From: Acidimicrobiaceae bacterium
Lineage (GTDB): Bacteria > Actinomycetota > Acidimicrobiia > Acidimicrobiales > UBA8592
Length of the DNA: 21,263 nucleotides
Direction of reading: 5' to 3'
Assembly: GCA_002724825.1 (NCBI GenBank)
Contig: PBPU01000110.1
Location: forward strand, 1 to 21,263
A program made the position numbers and the translations under genes. The notes under the pieces were generated by a model. It was not told the origin of the DNA. It saw nothing but the letters and a program-made list of their open reading frames with translations, and made no database searches. Position 1 is the first letter of the stretch, and the number at the start of each line of letters is the position of its first letter. Below, piece after piece: positions 14,870 through 21,263 of this stretch.

Positions 14870-17436
14870 GCCTCTGCCCGCTCACGATTAGACTCGTCTT
14901 CCATAGGCAATTCATTCCTCCATATGCCATCTAACGCATTTAGCGCAGCTGCGACGGCGCCTGCAGTGGGGACAAGGCCTATCTCTCCTACTCCCTTTAT
15001 TCCATAGGGGGAGTTCGGTTGCGGCGACTCGACAAGGATAACCTCCACCTCAGGCATATCCTTCGGACGGATAATACTCAAACTTCGCAAGGTAAGGTTC
15101 TCTGGTTTGCCAACCTCATCGCACGGGAATCCTTCAGATAATGCGTATCCAAGGCCCATGTGAACAGCACCCTCAATTTGCCCTTCGCAAAGTAACGGGT
15201 TAACTGCTCTTCCGACATCATGAGCGGCAACAACCTTTTCAATCTTGCCAGTTTGATTGTCCATAATTACGACTTGGGATGCATAGCCAAATGTCGAATG
15301 GATTATTGGATTTTCTAGGTTCTCGCTTAAAGAGTTTGTCCAGTCGACTCTGTACTCTCCTTCGTAGTCAACACCGATTTTGCAACCGTCCTCTTTAGCT
15401 TTGTTGCAAGCATCAGCAACGGCACCTGCTCCCATTAAAGTTCCGCGACTACCTGTGGTCTGGCCGGCACCCAATTCACGAGATGTATCCACTAAGACGT
15501 CGATGATTTCCGCTGACACTCCGAGTTCCTCTGACGCTACTTGTAAGGCCACTGTATGGACTCCTTGACCCATTTCTGTCCAACAATGTCGAACTTCGAC
15601 ACGACCTGATTCAGTGAACCGAATTACTGCTTTTGCTACTTCCTTAAATCCATTGCCCAAACCAGAATTCTTCAAACCTAAACCTAATCCGACAGCTTTA
15701 CCCTGCTGTATTGCTTTCATGTACGCCGGTTTAACAGCATCCAAACACTCTCTTGCTCCGAGGCATCCATCATCCATTATTTGTCCAGGCCCCCAAACCG
15801 ATCCTGGAGTTACAACATTTCTTGAACGTATTTCCCAACCGGAGATACCAACCTTTTCGGCTAACCGGTCCATGACACCTTCCATAGCAAATTGAGCTTG
15901 GTTTGCGCCAAACCCTCGAAATGCCCCGCAGACAGAATTATTGGTTCGCGCTGCAATTGCCTCGACCTCAATATTAGGGATCACATATGGCCCTGATGCG
16001 TGGCCGGCCGCCCGCTCAAGTACCTTCATCCCAACTGAGGCATATGGGCCAGAGTCACCAATCATGTTTACAGATAAAGCTTGAAGTTTTCCATCCTCAT
16101 CGCAACCAATCTTGTAGTCAAGTCGTATCGGGTGACGTTTCGTATGGATCAGAAAAGACTCTTCTCGACTAAGTGTGGTCTTGACAGGTCTTTTTAGCAG
16201 CCAAGCAGCTAAAGCAGTCTGAGCTTGATTAGACATATCCTCTTTGCCACCGAAAGCACCACCGTTGGAAACCAATTCAACAGTCAAATCATCAGAATCT
16301 ATATCTAATACTCTTGCTATATCATTCCGGTCGTCCCAAATACCCTGCCCTCCGCTATATACATATAACTTCCCAGTATCAGAAAAGGTAACCAGTGTTG
16401 ACTCTGGTTCGAGGAAAGCATGATCCACTCGTTGGGTCTGAAATGTTTCGTTGACTATATAAGCGCACTCTTCCCACATATCATCAGGGCGCCCTCTTTT
16501 ATAGTGGGAGGTTGACAATATATTTCCATCTAATCCCCAAACAGCGTTGTCCTTGCTCTGAATAGCTTCAATAGGATTAGTAATAGGAGGTAATACTTCG
16601 TAGTCAACCTGAATTAGTTCACAAGCAGAACGAGCAATTTCACGAGTGTCTGCGACTACCATAGCCAAAACATCCCCCAAGTAACTTGTCTGACCTCCTA
16701 TTGGAATGAAAATGGGCCAGTCTTTGTGAATTAAACCAACGCGTAATTCACCGGGAACATCGTCTGCAGTAATTACTCTTTGGACTCCCTCAATTTCTTC
16801 AGCCTTTGTCGTATCAATTGATTTGATACCTGCACGCGCATGATCACTTAACTTAAAGGCACCATGGAGAAGTTCCTCAGGTTGAAGATCGTCGATGAAA
16901 GGTCTCCGTCCTATTGCCAAGTCTTCAGCTTCATATTTTACTATGCTGCTCCCGATTCCAGTACCAACTTCTTCTTTTGGTATCTCCCCTTTTGCTAATA
17001 TTTCAATTGCATCAAGAATTTTGACGTACCCAGTACATCTGCAAAGATGAGCGCCGAGATGGCGGGCAGCATATTCTCTCTCTAATTTTGGTCCTTTTTT
17101 ATCAACGAGAACCTTGGTTCGAATCATAATCCCTGGCGTACAGAAGCCGCATTGAAGGGCGCCACAAGCAGCAAACGCTCGCCCCATCTCATCTATTTCT
17201 TCTGAGTCTAGTCCTTCCAATGTTTGGATATTGGAACCGTGAGCCCGCTCGGGCGTTAATTGACAAGAAATTCGAGCCTTCCCGTCCATAATAACTGTGC
17301 AACACCCACATTGACCTGTAGGTGAGCAGCCATCTTTTGCCGATAGGACTCCCAATTCATCCCTTAAAGCTGCCAGTAAATGGGGGTGATCACCTGAAAC
17401 AGTTACTTGTTTTCCGTTTAACTCAAAAGTACTCAT
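14860..17436 (-). CDS. Xanthine dehydrogenase-like molybdenum hydroxylase, [2Fe-2S] and molybdopterin domains fused (XdhD-like)
   Basis: An 858-residue fusion of an iron-sulfur domain (about 1-155) with the molybdopterin-binding large domain (about 165-858), an arrangement also found in Escherichia coli XdhD; it would hydroxylate a purine or other N-heterocycle with water as oxygen source. Seen: first cluster cysteines C37, C43, C46 and C58; second cluster C96, C99, C132 and C134 (QCGFCTPG, HLCRCTGY); a molybdenum-site GGQG (362-365); GGAFGGKED with E399; CGAFRGFG with R507; and the catalytic glutamate E818 in GIKGVGEIG. E399, R507 and E818 correspond to the purine-site residues Glu802, Arg880 and Glu1261 of bovine xanthine oxidoreductase, favouring a purine over an aldehyde. 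No FAD subunit gene is in the window. The start overlaps the nitrilase stop (ATGA). Confidence 0.93.
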   Translation of the reverse strand: MSTFELNGKQVTVSGDHPHLLAALRDELGVLSAKDGCSPTGQCGCCTVIMDGKARISCQLTPERAHGSNIQTLEGLDSEEIDEMGRAFAACGALQCGFCTPGIMIRTKVLVDKKGPKLEREYAARHLGAHLCRCTGYVKILDAIEILAKGEIPKEEVGTGIGSSIVKYEAEDLAIGRRPFIDDLQPEELLHGAFKLSDHARAGIKSIDTTKAEEIEGVQRVITADDVPGELRVGLIHKDWPIFIPIGGQTSYLGDVLAMVVADTREIARSACELIQVDYEVLPPITNPIEAIQSKDNAVWGLDGNILSTSHYKRGRPDDMWEECAYIVNETFQTQRVDHAFLEPESTLVTFSDTGKLYVYSGGQGIWDDRNDIARVLDIDSDDLTVELVSNGGAFGGKEDMSNQAQTALAAWLLKRPVKTTLSREESFLIHTKRHPIRLDYKIGCDEDGKLQALSVNMIGDSGPYASVGMKVLERAAGHASGPYVIPNIEVEAIAARTNNSVCGAFRGFGANQAQFAMEGVMDRLAEKVGISGWEIRSRNVVTPGSVWGPGQIMDDGCLGARECLDAVKPAYMKAIQQGKAVGLGLGLKNSGLGNGFKEVAKAVIRFTESGRVEVRHCWTEMGQGVHTVALQVASEELGVSAEIIDVLVDTSRELGAGQTTGSRGTLMGAGAVADACNKAKEDGCKIGVDYEGEYRVDWTNSLSENLENPIIHSTFGYASQVVIMDNQTGKIEKVVAAHDVGRAVNPLLCEGQIEGAVHMGLGYALSEGFPCDEVGKPENLTLRSLSIIRPKDMPEVEVILVESPQPNSPYGIKGVGEIGLVPTAGAVAAALNALDGIWRNELPMEDESNRERAEAWT

Positions 17437-18371
17437 AGCTCTTCCGGTAGTATCGCTCCACTTTGACTCGTTATCCGTGAGTAAGTTTCTGGTCTTCTGT
17501 ATTTGTCAAAGTCAAAGAGTGTTTGTTTGTAATTATTACATAAATTCAAATCAAGTTCTGCAACCACGACCTCGTCATCATTGTGAGTCGTATTTGCAAT
17601 AATTCGTCCTGTTGGAGCAATTATGCAAGTATCTGCCAAAGAGTTAACGCCCTCTTCCTTACCCCCCTTAGCAACTCCAATAACGTAACAGCCATTTTGG
17701 TATGCCCCAGCTTGCATCACAAGCTGACTGTGAAAAGATGCCAGTGGGTCCTGTGACGGGTCAGGGGCGTAGTGAAGGGGTGTGTTGTATCCAATTAAAA
17801 TTACTTCTGCTCCGCCTAACGCAAGGCAACGGTATGTTTCAGGCCACCGTCGATCATTGCAAATAGCCATACCTAAGACTGCACCGAATGCGTTCCAAGT
17901 TGGGAAGTCATCTCCGGGTTCAAAGTAGCGCCTTTCTAAGTGCTGGAATTCTCTCCAAGGTTCATGTTCTTCATGGCCTGGTAAATGTACTTTCCTGTAC
18001 TTACCAATGATGTGACCATCCTTTCCGACGAGTACTTTGGAGTTATACCTATGCCCGTCCTGAGTAAGCTCAGCGTAGCCAAGTGAAAATCCTATTTTAA
18101 GTTTTTTGGCAGTTTCAAATAGGATTTTTGTTGAAGAATTTGGCATTTCTGTTTCGTAGAAGTCATCTAGATTTAAAGAGTCGTCTTCTTCGATAAACCA
18201 TCTAGGGAAAAAAGTCGTGAGGGCTAATTCTGGGTATACGACAAGATCTGCTCCTGAGTCACTTGCTTCCATCATGAGATTAATCAGTCTCTGAATAATC
18301 TCTTGGCGTGAATGGTCTAAATTGATCGGTCCGAGTTGTGCAGCACCAACTTTGATTTTCCTCTTAGACAT
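17433..18371 (-). CDS. N-carbamoyl-D-amino acid hydrolase-like nitrilase superfamily enzyme
   Basis: A 312-residue C-N hydrolase strongly resembling N-carbamoyl-D-amino acid amidohydrolase, which splits the ureido group of carbamoyl amino acids to CO2, ammonia and the amino acid. Seen: YPELALTTFFPRW with catalytic E48, GKYRKVHLPGHEEHEPW with catalytic K127, RRYFEPGDDFPTWNAFG, and AICNDRRWPETY with the nucleophile C171; the YNTPLHYAP substrate loop also follows the known enzymes. An upstream in-frame ATG at 18386 exists, but the one at 18371 has a GGGGG (18377-18381) at 5-base spacing, so I prefer it. It overlaps the preceding M20 gene by 8 bases and the following hydroxylase by 4, inside a translationally coupled operon. 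A beta-ureidopropionase role on a related ureido acid is an alternative. Confidence 0.94.
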   Translation of the reverse strand: MSKRKIKVGAAQLGPINLDHSRQEIIQRLINLMMEASDSGADLVVYPELALTTFFPRWFIEEDDSLNLDDFYETEMPNSSTKILFETAKKLKIGFSLGYAELTQDGHRYNSKVLVGKDGHIIGKYRKVHLPGHEEHEPWREFQHLERRYFEPGDDFPTWNAFGAVLGMAICNDRRWPETYRCLALGGAEVILIGYNTPLHYAPDPSQDPLASFHSQLVMQAGAYQNGCYVIGVAKGGKEEGVNSLADTCIIAPTGRIIANTTHNDDEVVVAELDLNLCNNYKQTLFDFDKYRRPETYSRITSQSGAILPEEL

Positions 18372-19605
18372 AGTCACCCCCTGCAATATCTAAAATTAGT
18401 CGGAGAAGTGTGTTTCCTCCGGCTTCAATGTCATCTTTTGTCGTAAATTCTTTTGGATTGTGCGAGAGACCATCTTGACTTGGTACAAATATCATCGCAG
18501 ATGGGCAGATGCGAGCAAACATTTGTGCATCGTGGCCAGCCCCAGAGGGCATTTGCTTTGAAGATAGTTTTAATGAGTCTGCAATTTCTTTGATCTTCTG
18601 CACTAAATCTGTATCAAATACAACGGGTTTAAACCTGGCAAGTTGTTTCTTCTTTATTTTTACATCTTCTTGATTTGCTAGCTTATTACAGAATTCCTCA
18701 AGCTGATCCTCAGCCTGTCGTAGAAGCATCTCGTCCGTGTTTCGAAGATCAACAGTCATTTCAACATTTGCAGCAACAACATTCACTAAGTTCGGAGAAA
18801 CATCAATTTTTCCTACTGTTCCTACTTGATTGTTTCCTATCTCTTCGGATAATTGCCTTACAAACCTGGCTATTTCGGCTGCGCAGAATAAGGGGTCTTT
18901 CCTCATATTCATTGGGGTTGTTCCTGCATGATTAGAGACACCAGTTATTGATAGCTCTGACCAGCTAATCCCTTGAACACTGTCTACAGCACCAATAGTT
19001 ATACCTTCTGCTTCAAGAACTGGGCCCTGCTCTATATGAAGTTCAACGAATGCTTTGGGAGTTGTCCCTGGGCACGGTGCAGACCCAACATAACCAATTC
19101 TTGCGAGTTCGTCACCAAAACGTGCTCCATCAATACCTACAATATCGTAGGCTTTCTCGGGGGTCATTCCTCCAACGTAAACGAGACTCCCCAGCATGTC
19201 TGGTGCGAATCTGGCGCCTTCTTCTCCGGTGAAGAAGGCAACGGAGATAGGGTGAGTTGGCGAAATATTATTCTCGGAAAGAGTTTCGACGACTTCCAAA
19301 CCAGCAAGGACTCCAAGATTCCCATCAAAGCGGCCACCCGTCCGAACAGTGTCTATATGGCTACCAGTCATGACAGCAGATTTCTCAGGATTTGTCTTAT
19401 CTCCAGTCCAAGTAGCTATCACGTTACCGACAAGGTCTATATTTATTGCCATTCCTAGGTCTTGCATCCAGGTCACAACTAAATCACGGGCATCTCGGTC
19501 CTCGGTGGTTAGGGCCAGACGTGAACTTCCTAGCGTCATAGGGATTCCCCCTATCTCAGCAAGTTGCTCAAGTCGAAGCCATAGTCGTTCAATATTGATA
19601 CGCAT
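18364..19605 (-). CDS. Zn-dependent M20 amidohydrolase: N-carbamoyl-L-amino acid hydrolase / allantoate amidohydrolase family
   Basis: A 413-residue dinuclear metallohydrolase of the hydantoinase/carbamoylase branch of peptidase family M20, which removes the carbamoyl or ureido group from N-carbamoyl-L-amino acids, ureidopropionate or allantoate. Seen: GSHIDTV with metal ligand H83, GGRFDGNLG with bridging D94, FTGEEGARF with E128/E129, VELHIEQGP with H190, the dimer-interface substrate histidine in VSNHAGTTPM (H226), PSGAGHDAQ (353-361), and LSHNPKEFT with metal ligand H382. All ligands are present and the length is typical. The start follows GAGGTGA (19607-19613), 15 bases after the ABC ATPase stop. 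Allantoate, ureidoglycolate-type and L-carbamoyl substrates cannot be separated by eye; the purine-type neighbours make allantoate a serious candidate. Confidence 0.94.
   Translation of the reverse strand: MRINIERLWLRLEQLAEIGGIPMTLGSSRLALTTEDRDARDLVVTWMQDLGMAINIDLVGNVIATWTGDKTNPEKSAVMTGSHIDTVRTGGRFDGNLGVLAGLEVVETLSENNISPTHPISVAFFTGEEGARFAPDMLGSLVYVGGMTPEKAYDIVGIDGARFGDELARIGYVGSAPCPGTTPKAFVELHIEQGPVLEAEGITIGAVDSVQGISWSELSITGVSNHAGTTPMNMRKDPLFCAAEIARFVRQLSEEIGNNQVGTVGKIDVSPNLVNVVAANVEMTVDLRNTDEMLLRQAEDQLEEFCNKLANQEDVKIKKKQLARFKPVVFDTDLVQKIKEIADSLKLSSKQMPSGAGHDAQMFARICPSAMIFVPSQDGLSHNPKEFTTKDDIEAGGNTLLRLILDIAGGDYV
18377..18381 (-). promoter_or_regulatory. Ribosome binding site deciding the nitrilase start
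   Basis: The minus strand reads GCAGGGGGTGACT before the ATG at 18371. The G-run lies inside the last codons of the M20 hydrolase gene, so initiation of the nitrilase depends on ribosomes finishing the upstream gene. This favours 18371 over the in-frame ATG at 18386, which has no such site. Confidence 0.6.
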
Positions 19606-19606
19606 A

Positions 19607-19613
19607 TCACCTC
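19607..19613 (-). promoter_or_regulatory. Ribosome binding site of the M20 hydrolase
   Basis: The minus strand reads GAGGTGA one base before the ATG at 19605 (core GAGG 4 bases before it). It lies in the 15-base gap after the ABC ATPase stop and supports initiation at 19605. Confidence 0.6.
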
Positions 19614-19620
19614 AGGAGCG

Positions 19621-21147
19621 TTATTCGGTCTTATGAGAGTCTATTAATGTTCCTCTGCGTTTCACTCCACCCATCAGCAGTCCTAATTCAGAAACAGAAC
19701 ATTCAGCACTATCTAAATCAGCAACAATTTCTCCCTCAAACATCACAACCACCCTATCCGAGAGCGCAAGAATCTCGTCTAGGTCTTCAGAAATTACGAC
19801 GATAGCTGTTCCTTCGTCGCGTTGTTCGATCAGGCGCTGATGAATATACTCCGCTGCTCCAATATCGACGCCTCGGGTGGGTTGCGCTGCGAGGAGCACT
19901 TTAGGACTAGAGGAGAGTTCGCGAGCCATTATTAACTTTTGAATGTTCCCCCCGGATAAGCTCTTTGTGCTTGTTTCTATTGACGGTGTTTTTACATTGA
20001 ACTTTTCTGTTATATCTTCTGCATGGTTAGCAACTTTCGAGACTTTTAGAAAACCAAATTTAGAGAATTCATCATTTTTGTGGTCAATCAGAATGCAATT
20101 CTCTTTCACGGAGAATTCTCCGATTGCCCCATCACGCATTCTTTCTTCGGGGACATAGGAAAGTCCTGAGTTTCGAATATCTCGAGGCGAAAGGTTGGTA
20201 ATTTCTTTATTCCCTAAGAAAAGCTTTCCCTTTTGTACCTTCCTCAGGCCGGCTATCGATTCTGCTAGTTCCCTTTGACCGTTGCCTGAAACACCTGCTA
20301 TTCCTACTATTTCAGATGAGCGAACGTCAAAAGAAACGTTATTAACTGCAACATTTTCCTTATCGCCTTGAACTGTTAAGGACTTTAGTTGCAGCTGAAC
20401 ATCCCCAGGTTGAAAACTTATTTTATTGGGAGATAAGTTCACTTGCCGTCCAACCATCATTTCCGCAAGTTCTTTACGGCTAGTGTGGCTAGGCGTAGTT
20501 ACGCCGGAAACTTTTCCGTCACGTAGCACTGTGATCCGATCACTTAAAGTTAGGACTTCGGGTAATTTGTGTGAGATGAAAATTAATCCTCTGCCGTTGT
20601 CAGCAAGCTTGCGAAGTGTATGGAAAAAATCCTCAACTTCTTGTGGCGTTAAAACAGCTGTCGGCTCGTCAAGGACTAGCAGTTTGGCATTTCTGTAGAG
20701 TGCTTTTAAAATTTCTACCCTTTGTCTCTCTCCTACAGATAGTTGCCATATTTCGGCTTTAGGGTCCACAATAAGGTTATATTCGTTCGCTAGGTCTTCT
20801 AGCTGTTTTTCCACTTCGTGCATTTTCGACGTACCCATTCCCAGAGCAACGTTTTCAGTTACGCTAAGTGAGGGGACAAGCATAAAGTGTTGGTGGATCA
20901 TCCCAATCCCAGCAGCAATTGCAGATGAAGGGGAATTTACCTCTAAAGGCTTTCCATCAAGAAAAACTTCCCCTGAGTCAGGTTTGTAGATGCCAAATAA
21001 AATTTTCATTAAAGTGCTTTTTCCAGCACCGTTTTCACCGAGTAATGCATGTACCTCCCCAGACACCAAATCAAAATTGACGTCACGGTTGGCAATTACT
21101 CCTGGGAATCTTTTAGTGATTCCCCTCATTTCAAGAAGTTTTTCCAT
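19621..21147 (-). CDS. ABC transporter ATP-binding protein, nucleoside/BMP type with two ATPase domains
   Basis: A 508-residue double ATPase of the ribose/nucleoside importer class (RbsA layout), of the subgroup that works with BMP-family lipoproteins in purine nucleoside uptake. Seen: first domain Walker A GENGAGKST (residues 37-45), IHQHFMLVPSLSV (84-96), signature LSVGE (136-140), Walker B LLVLDEP (156-162) and ISHK; second domain with a degenerate P-loop GVSGNGQRE (285-293), YVPEERMRDG, intact LSGGN (397-401), and LLAAQPTRGVD in place of the usual Walker B DEP. The AAQPTRG variant and the IHQHFMLVP block are hallmarks of BMP-type nucleoside importers. No permease gene lies on either side in the window; the upstream gene is the BMP protein. 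There is no Shine-Dalgarno before the ATG, and a 13-base hairpin ends 10 bases upstream. Confidence 0.94.
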   Translation of the reverse strand: MEKLLEMRGITKRFPGVIANRDVNFDLVSGEVHALLGENGAGKSTLMKILFGIYKPDSGEVFLDGKPLEVNSPSSAIAAGIGMIHQHFMLVPSLSVTENVALGMGTSKMHEVEKQLEDLANEYNLIVDPKAEIWQLSVGERQRVEILKALYRNAKLLVLDEPTAVLTPQEVEDFFHTLRKLADNGRGLIFISHKLPEVLTLSDRITVLRDGKVSGVTTPSHTSRKELAEMMVGRQVNLSPNKISFQPGDVQLQLKSLTVQGDKENVAVNNVSFDVRSSEIVGIAGVSGNGQRELAESIAGLRKVQKGKLFLGNKEITNLSPRDIRNSGLSYVPEERMRDGAIGEFSVKENCILIDHKNDEFSKFGFLKVSKVANHAEDITEKFNVKTPSIETSTKSLSGGNIQKLIMARELSSSPKVLLAAQPTRGVDIGAAEYIHQRLIEQRDEGTAIVVISEDLDEILALSDRVVVMFEGEIVADLDSAECSVSELGLLMGGVKRRGTLIDSHKTE

Positions 21148-21157
21148 ATGTTTTGAG

Positions 21158-21187
21158 ATCGTGGGGAGCCATTAGGCTCCCCACGAT
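21158..21187 (-). repeat. Perfect 13-base stem-loop between the BMP protein gene and the ABC ATPase gene
   Basis: ATCGTGGGGAGCC (21158-21170) and its exact complement GGCTCCCCACGAT (21175-21187) flank a 4-base loop. The stem is GC-rich and very stable. On the minus strand it is followed by CTCAAAACAT, with no T-tract, and on the plus strand by AATTGATTTT, so reading left to right it could be a modest terminator but in the transcription direction it is not a classical one. It sits 8 bases after the BMP stop and 10 before the ATPase start, the position of hairpins that protect or attenuate binding-protein mRNA. Confidence 0.85.
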
Positions 21188-21195
21188 AATTGATT

Positions 21196-21263
21196 TTAGG
21201 GAATTATTGTAGTTACTTCTCCATTTATGACCGATTCTGAAACTTGGTCAAGTAAATCTGTTA
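21196..21263 (-). CDS. BMP family substrate-binding lipoprotein, C-terminal end only
   Basis: Only the last 22 codons are in the window; the 5' end lies beyond base 21263. The frame ends TDLLDQVSESVINGEVTTIIP followed by TAA. The pattern of a helix followed by I-x-G-E-x-T-x-x-P at the extreme C-terminus is that of BMP family (basic membrane protein) nucleoside-binding lipoproteins, which usually end with IxxGxIxVP. The assignment rests on this short tail plus the BMP-type ATPase that follows 48 bases later, so it is probable rather than certain. It would be exported and lipid-anchored, delivering a nucleoside or related base to the importer. Confidence 0.6.
   Translation of the reverse strand, partial: TDLLDQVSESVINGEVTTIIP

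Noticed and set aside
18973..19458. Plus-strand open frame of 161 codons
   Set aside because: It is wholly antisense to the M20 hydrolase, whose metal-binding motifs lie in the same bases; the predicted protein looks random.

Overview
The window comes from a bacterium with moderate GC (about 45% by eye) and tightly packed, often overlapping genes. The gene mix suggests a free-living, sun-exposed, organic-nitrogen scavenger: a photolyase, an F420-type luciferase-like oxidoreductase, a phytanoyl-CoA dioxygenase, several amidohydrolases and two kinds of uptake ABC ATPase. An uncultured aquatic lineage such as SAR202-type Chloroflexota or an acidimicrobial actinobacterium would fit, but there is no rRNA or marker gene here, so this is a guess.

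Layout. Bases 1-694 (minus) hold the start of a NitT/TauT-type ABC ATPase that runs off the left edge. Diverging from it are an SDR dehydrogenase and a YqeC-like molybdenum-hydroxylase accessory GTPase/ATPase (816-2333, plus). They converge on a minus-strand pair, 8-oxoguanine deaminase and dihydropyrimidinase/hydantoinase (5077-2359). Next come a DUF2237 protein, a possible 61-residue ORF flanked by small hairpins, and a KstD-like FAD oxidoreductase (all minus, 5171-7455). On the plus strand are a class I photolyase and an NmrA-type SDR with a C-terminal DUF2867 domain (7535-10464).

From the right edge to 10461 runs a long minus-strand block. It consists of a BMP-type solute-binding protein (only the last codons), a nucleoside-type double ABC ATPase, an M20 ureido-hydrolase (N-carbamoyl-L-amino acid hydrolase/allantoate amidohydrolase family), a D-carbamoylase-type nitrilase homologue, a fused [2Fe-2S]/molybdopterin xanthine-dehydrogenase-like hydroxylase, an SsnA-like amidohydrolase, an F420-type LLM oxidoreductase, an amidase and a phytanoyl-CoA dioxygenase-like protein. 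From the M20 gene to the LLM gene each stop overlaps the next start by 4-10 bases, so these five genes are almost certainly one translationally coupled operon.

How they may work together. A nucleoside/purine importer, a purine-type molybdenum hydroxylase, its YqeC accessory factor, SsnA, 8-oxoguanine deaminase, hydantoinase and two carbamoyl hydrolases are the parts expected for opening purine or hydantoin-like rings and recovering nitrogen. YqeC, SsnA, an XdhD-type fused hydroxylase and a HyuA-type hydantoinase also occur together in the Escherichia coli yge/ygf purine-catabolism region. Here the parts are split into two blocks, lack the FAD subunit, and are joined to an LLM oxidoreductase. 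The SsnA homologue has lost its N-terminal beta-sandwich segment. The pathway is an inference; the family assignments are firm.
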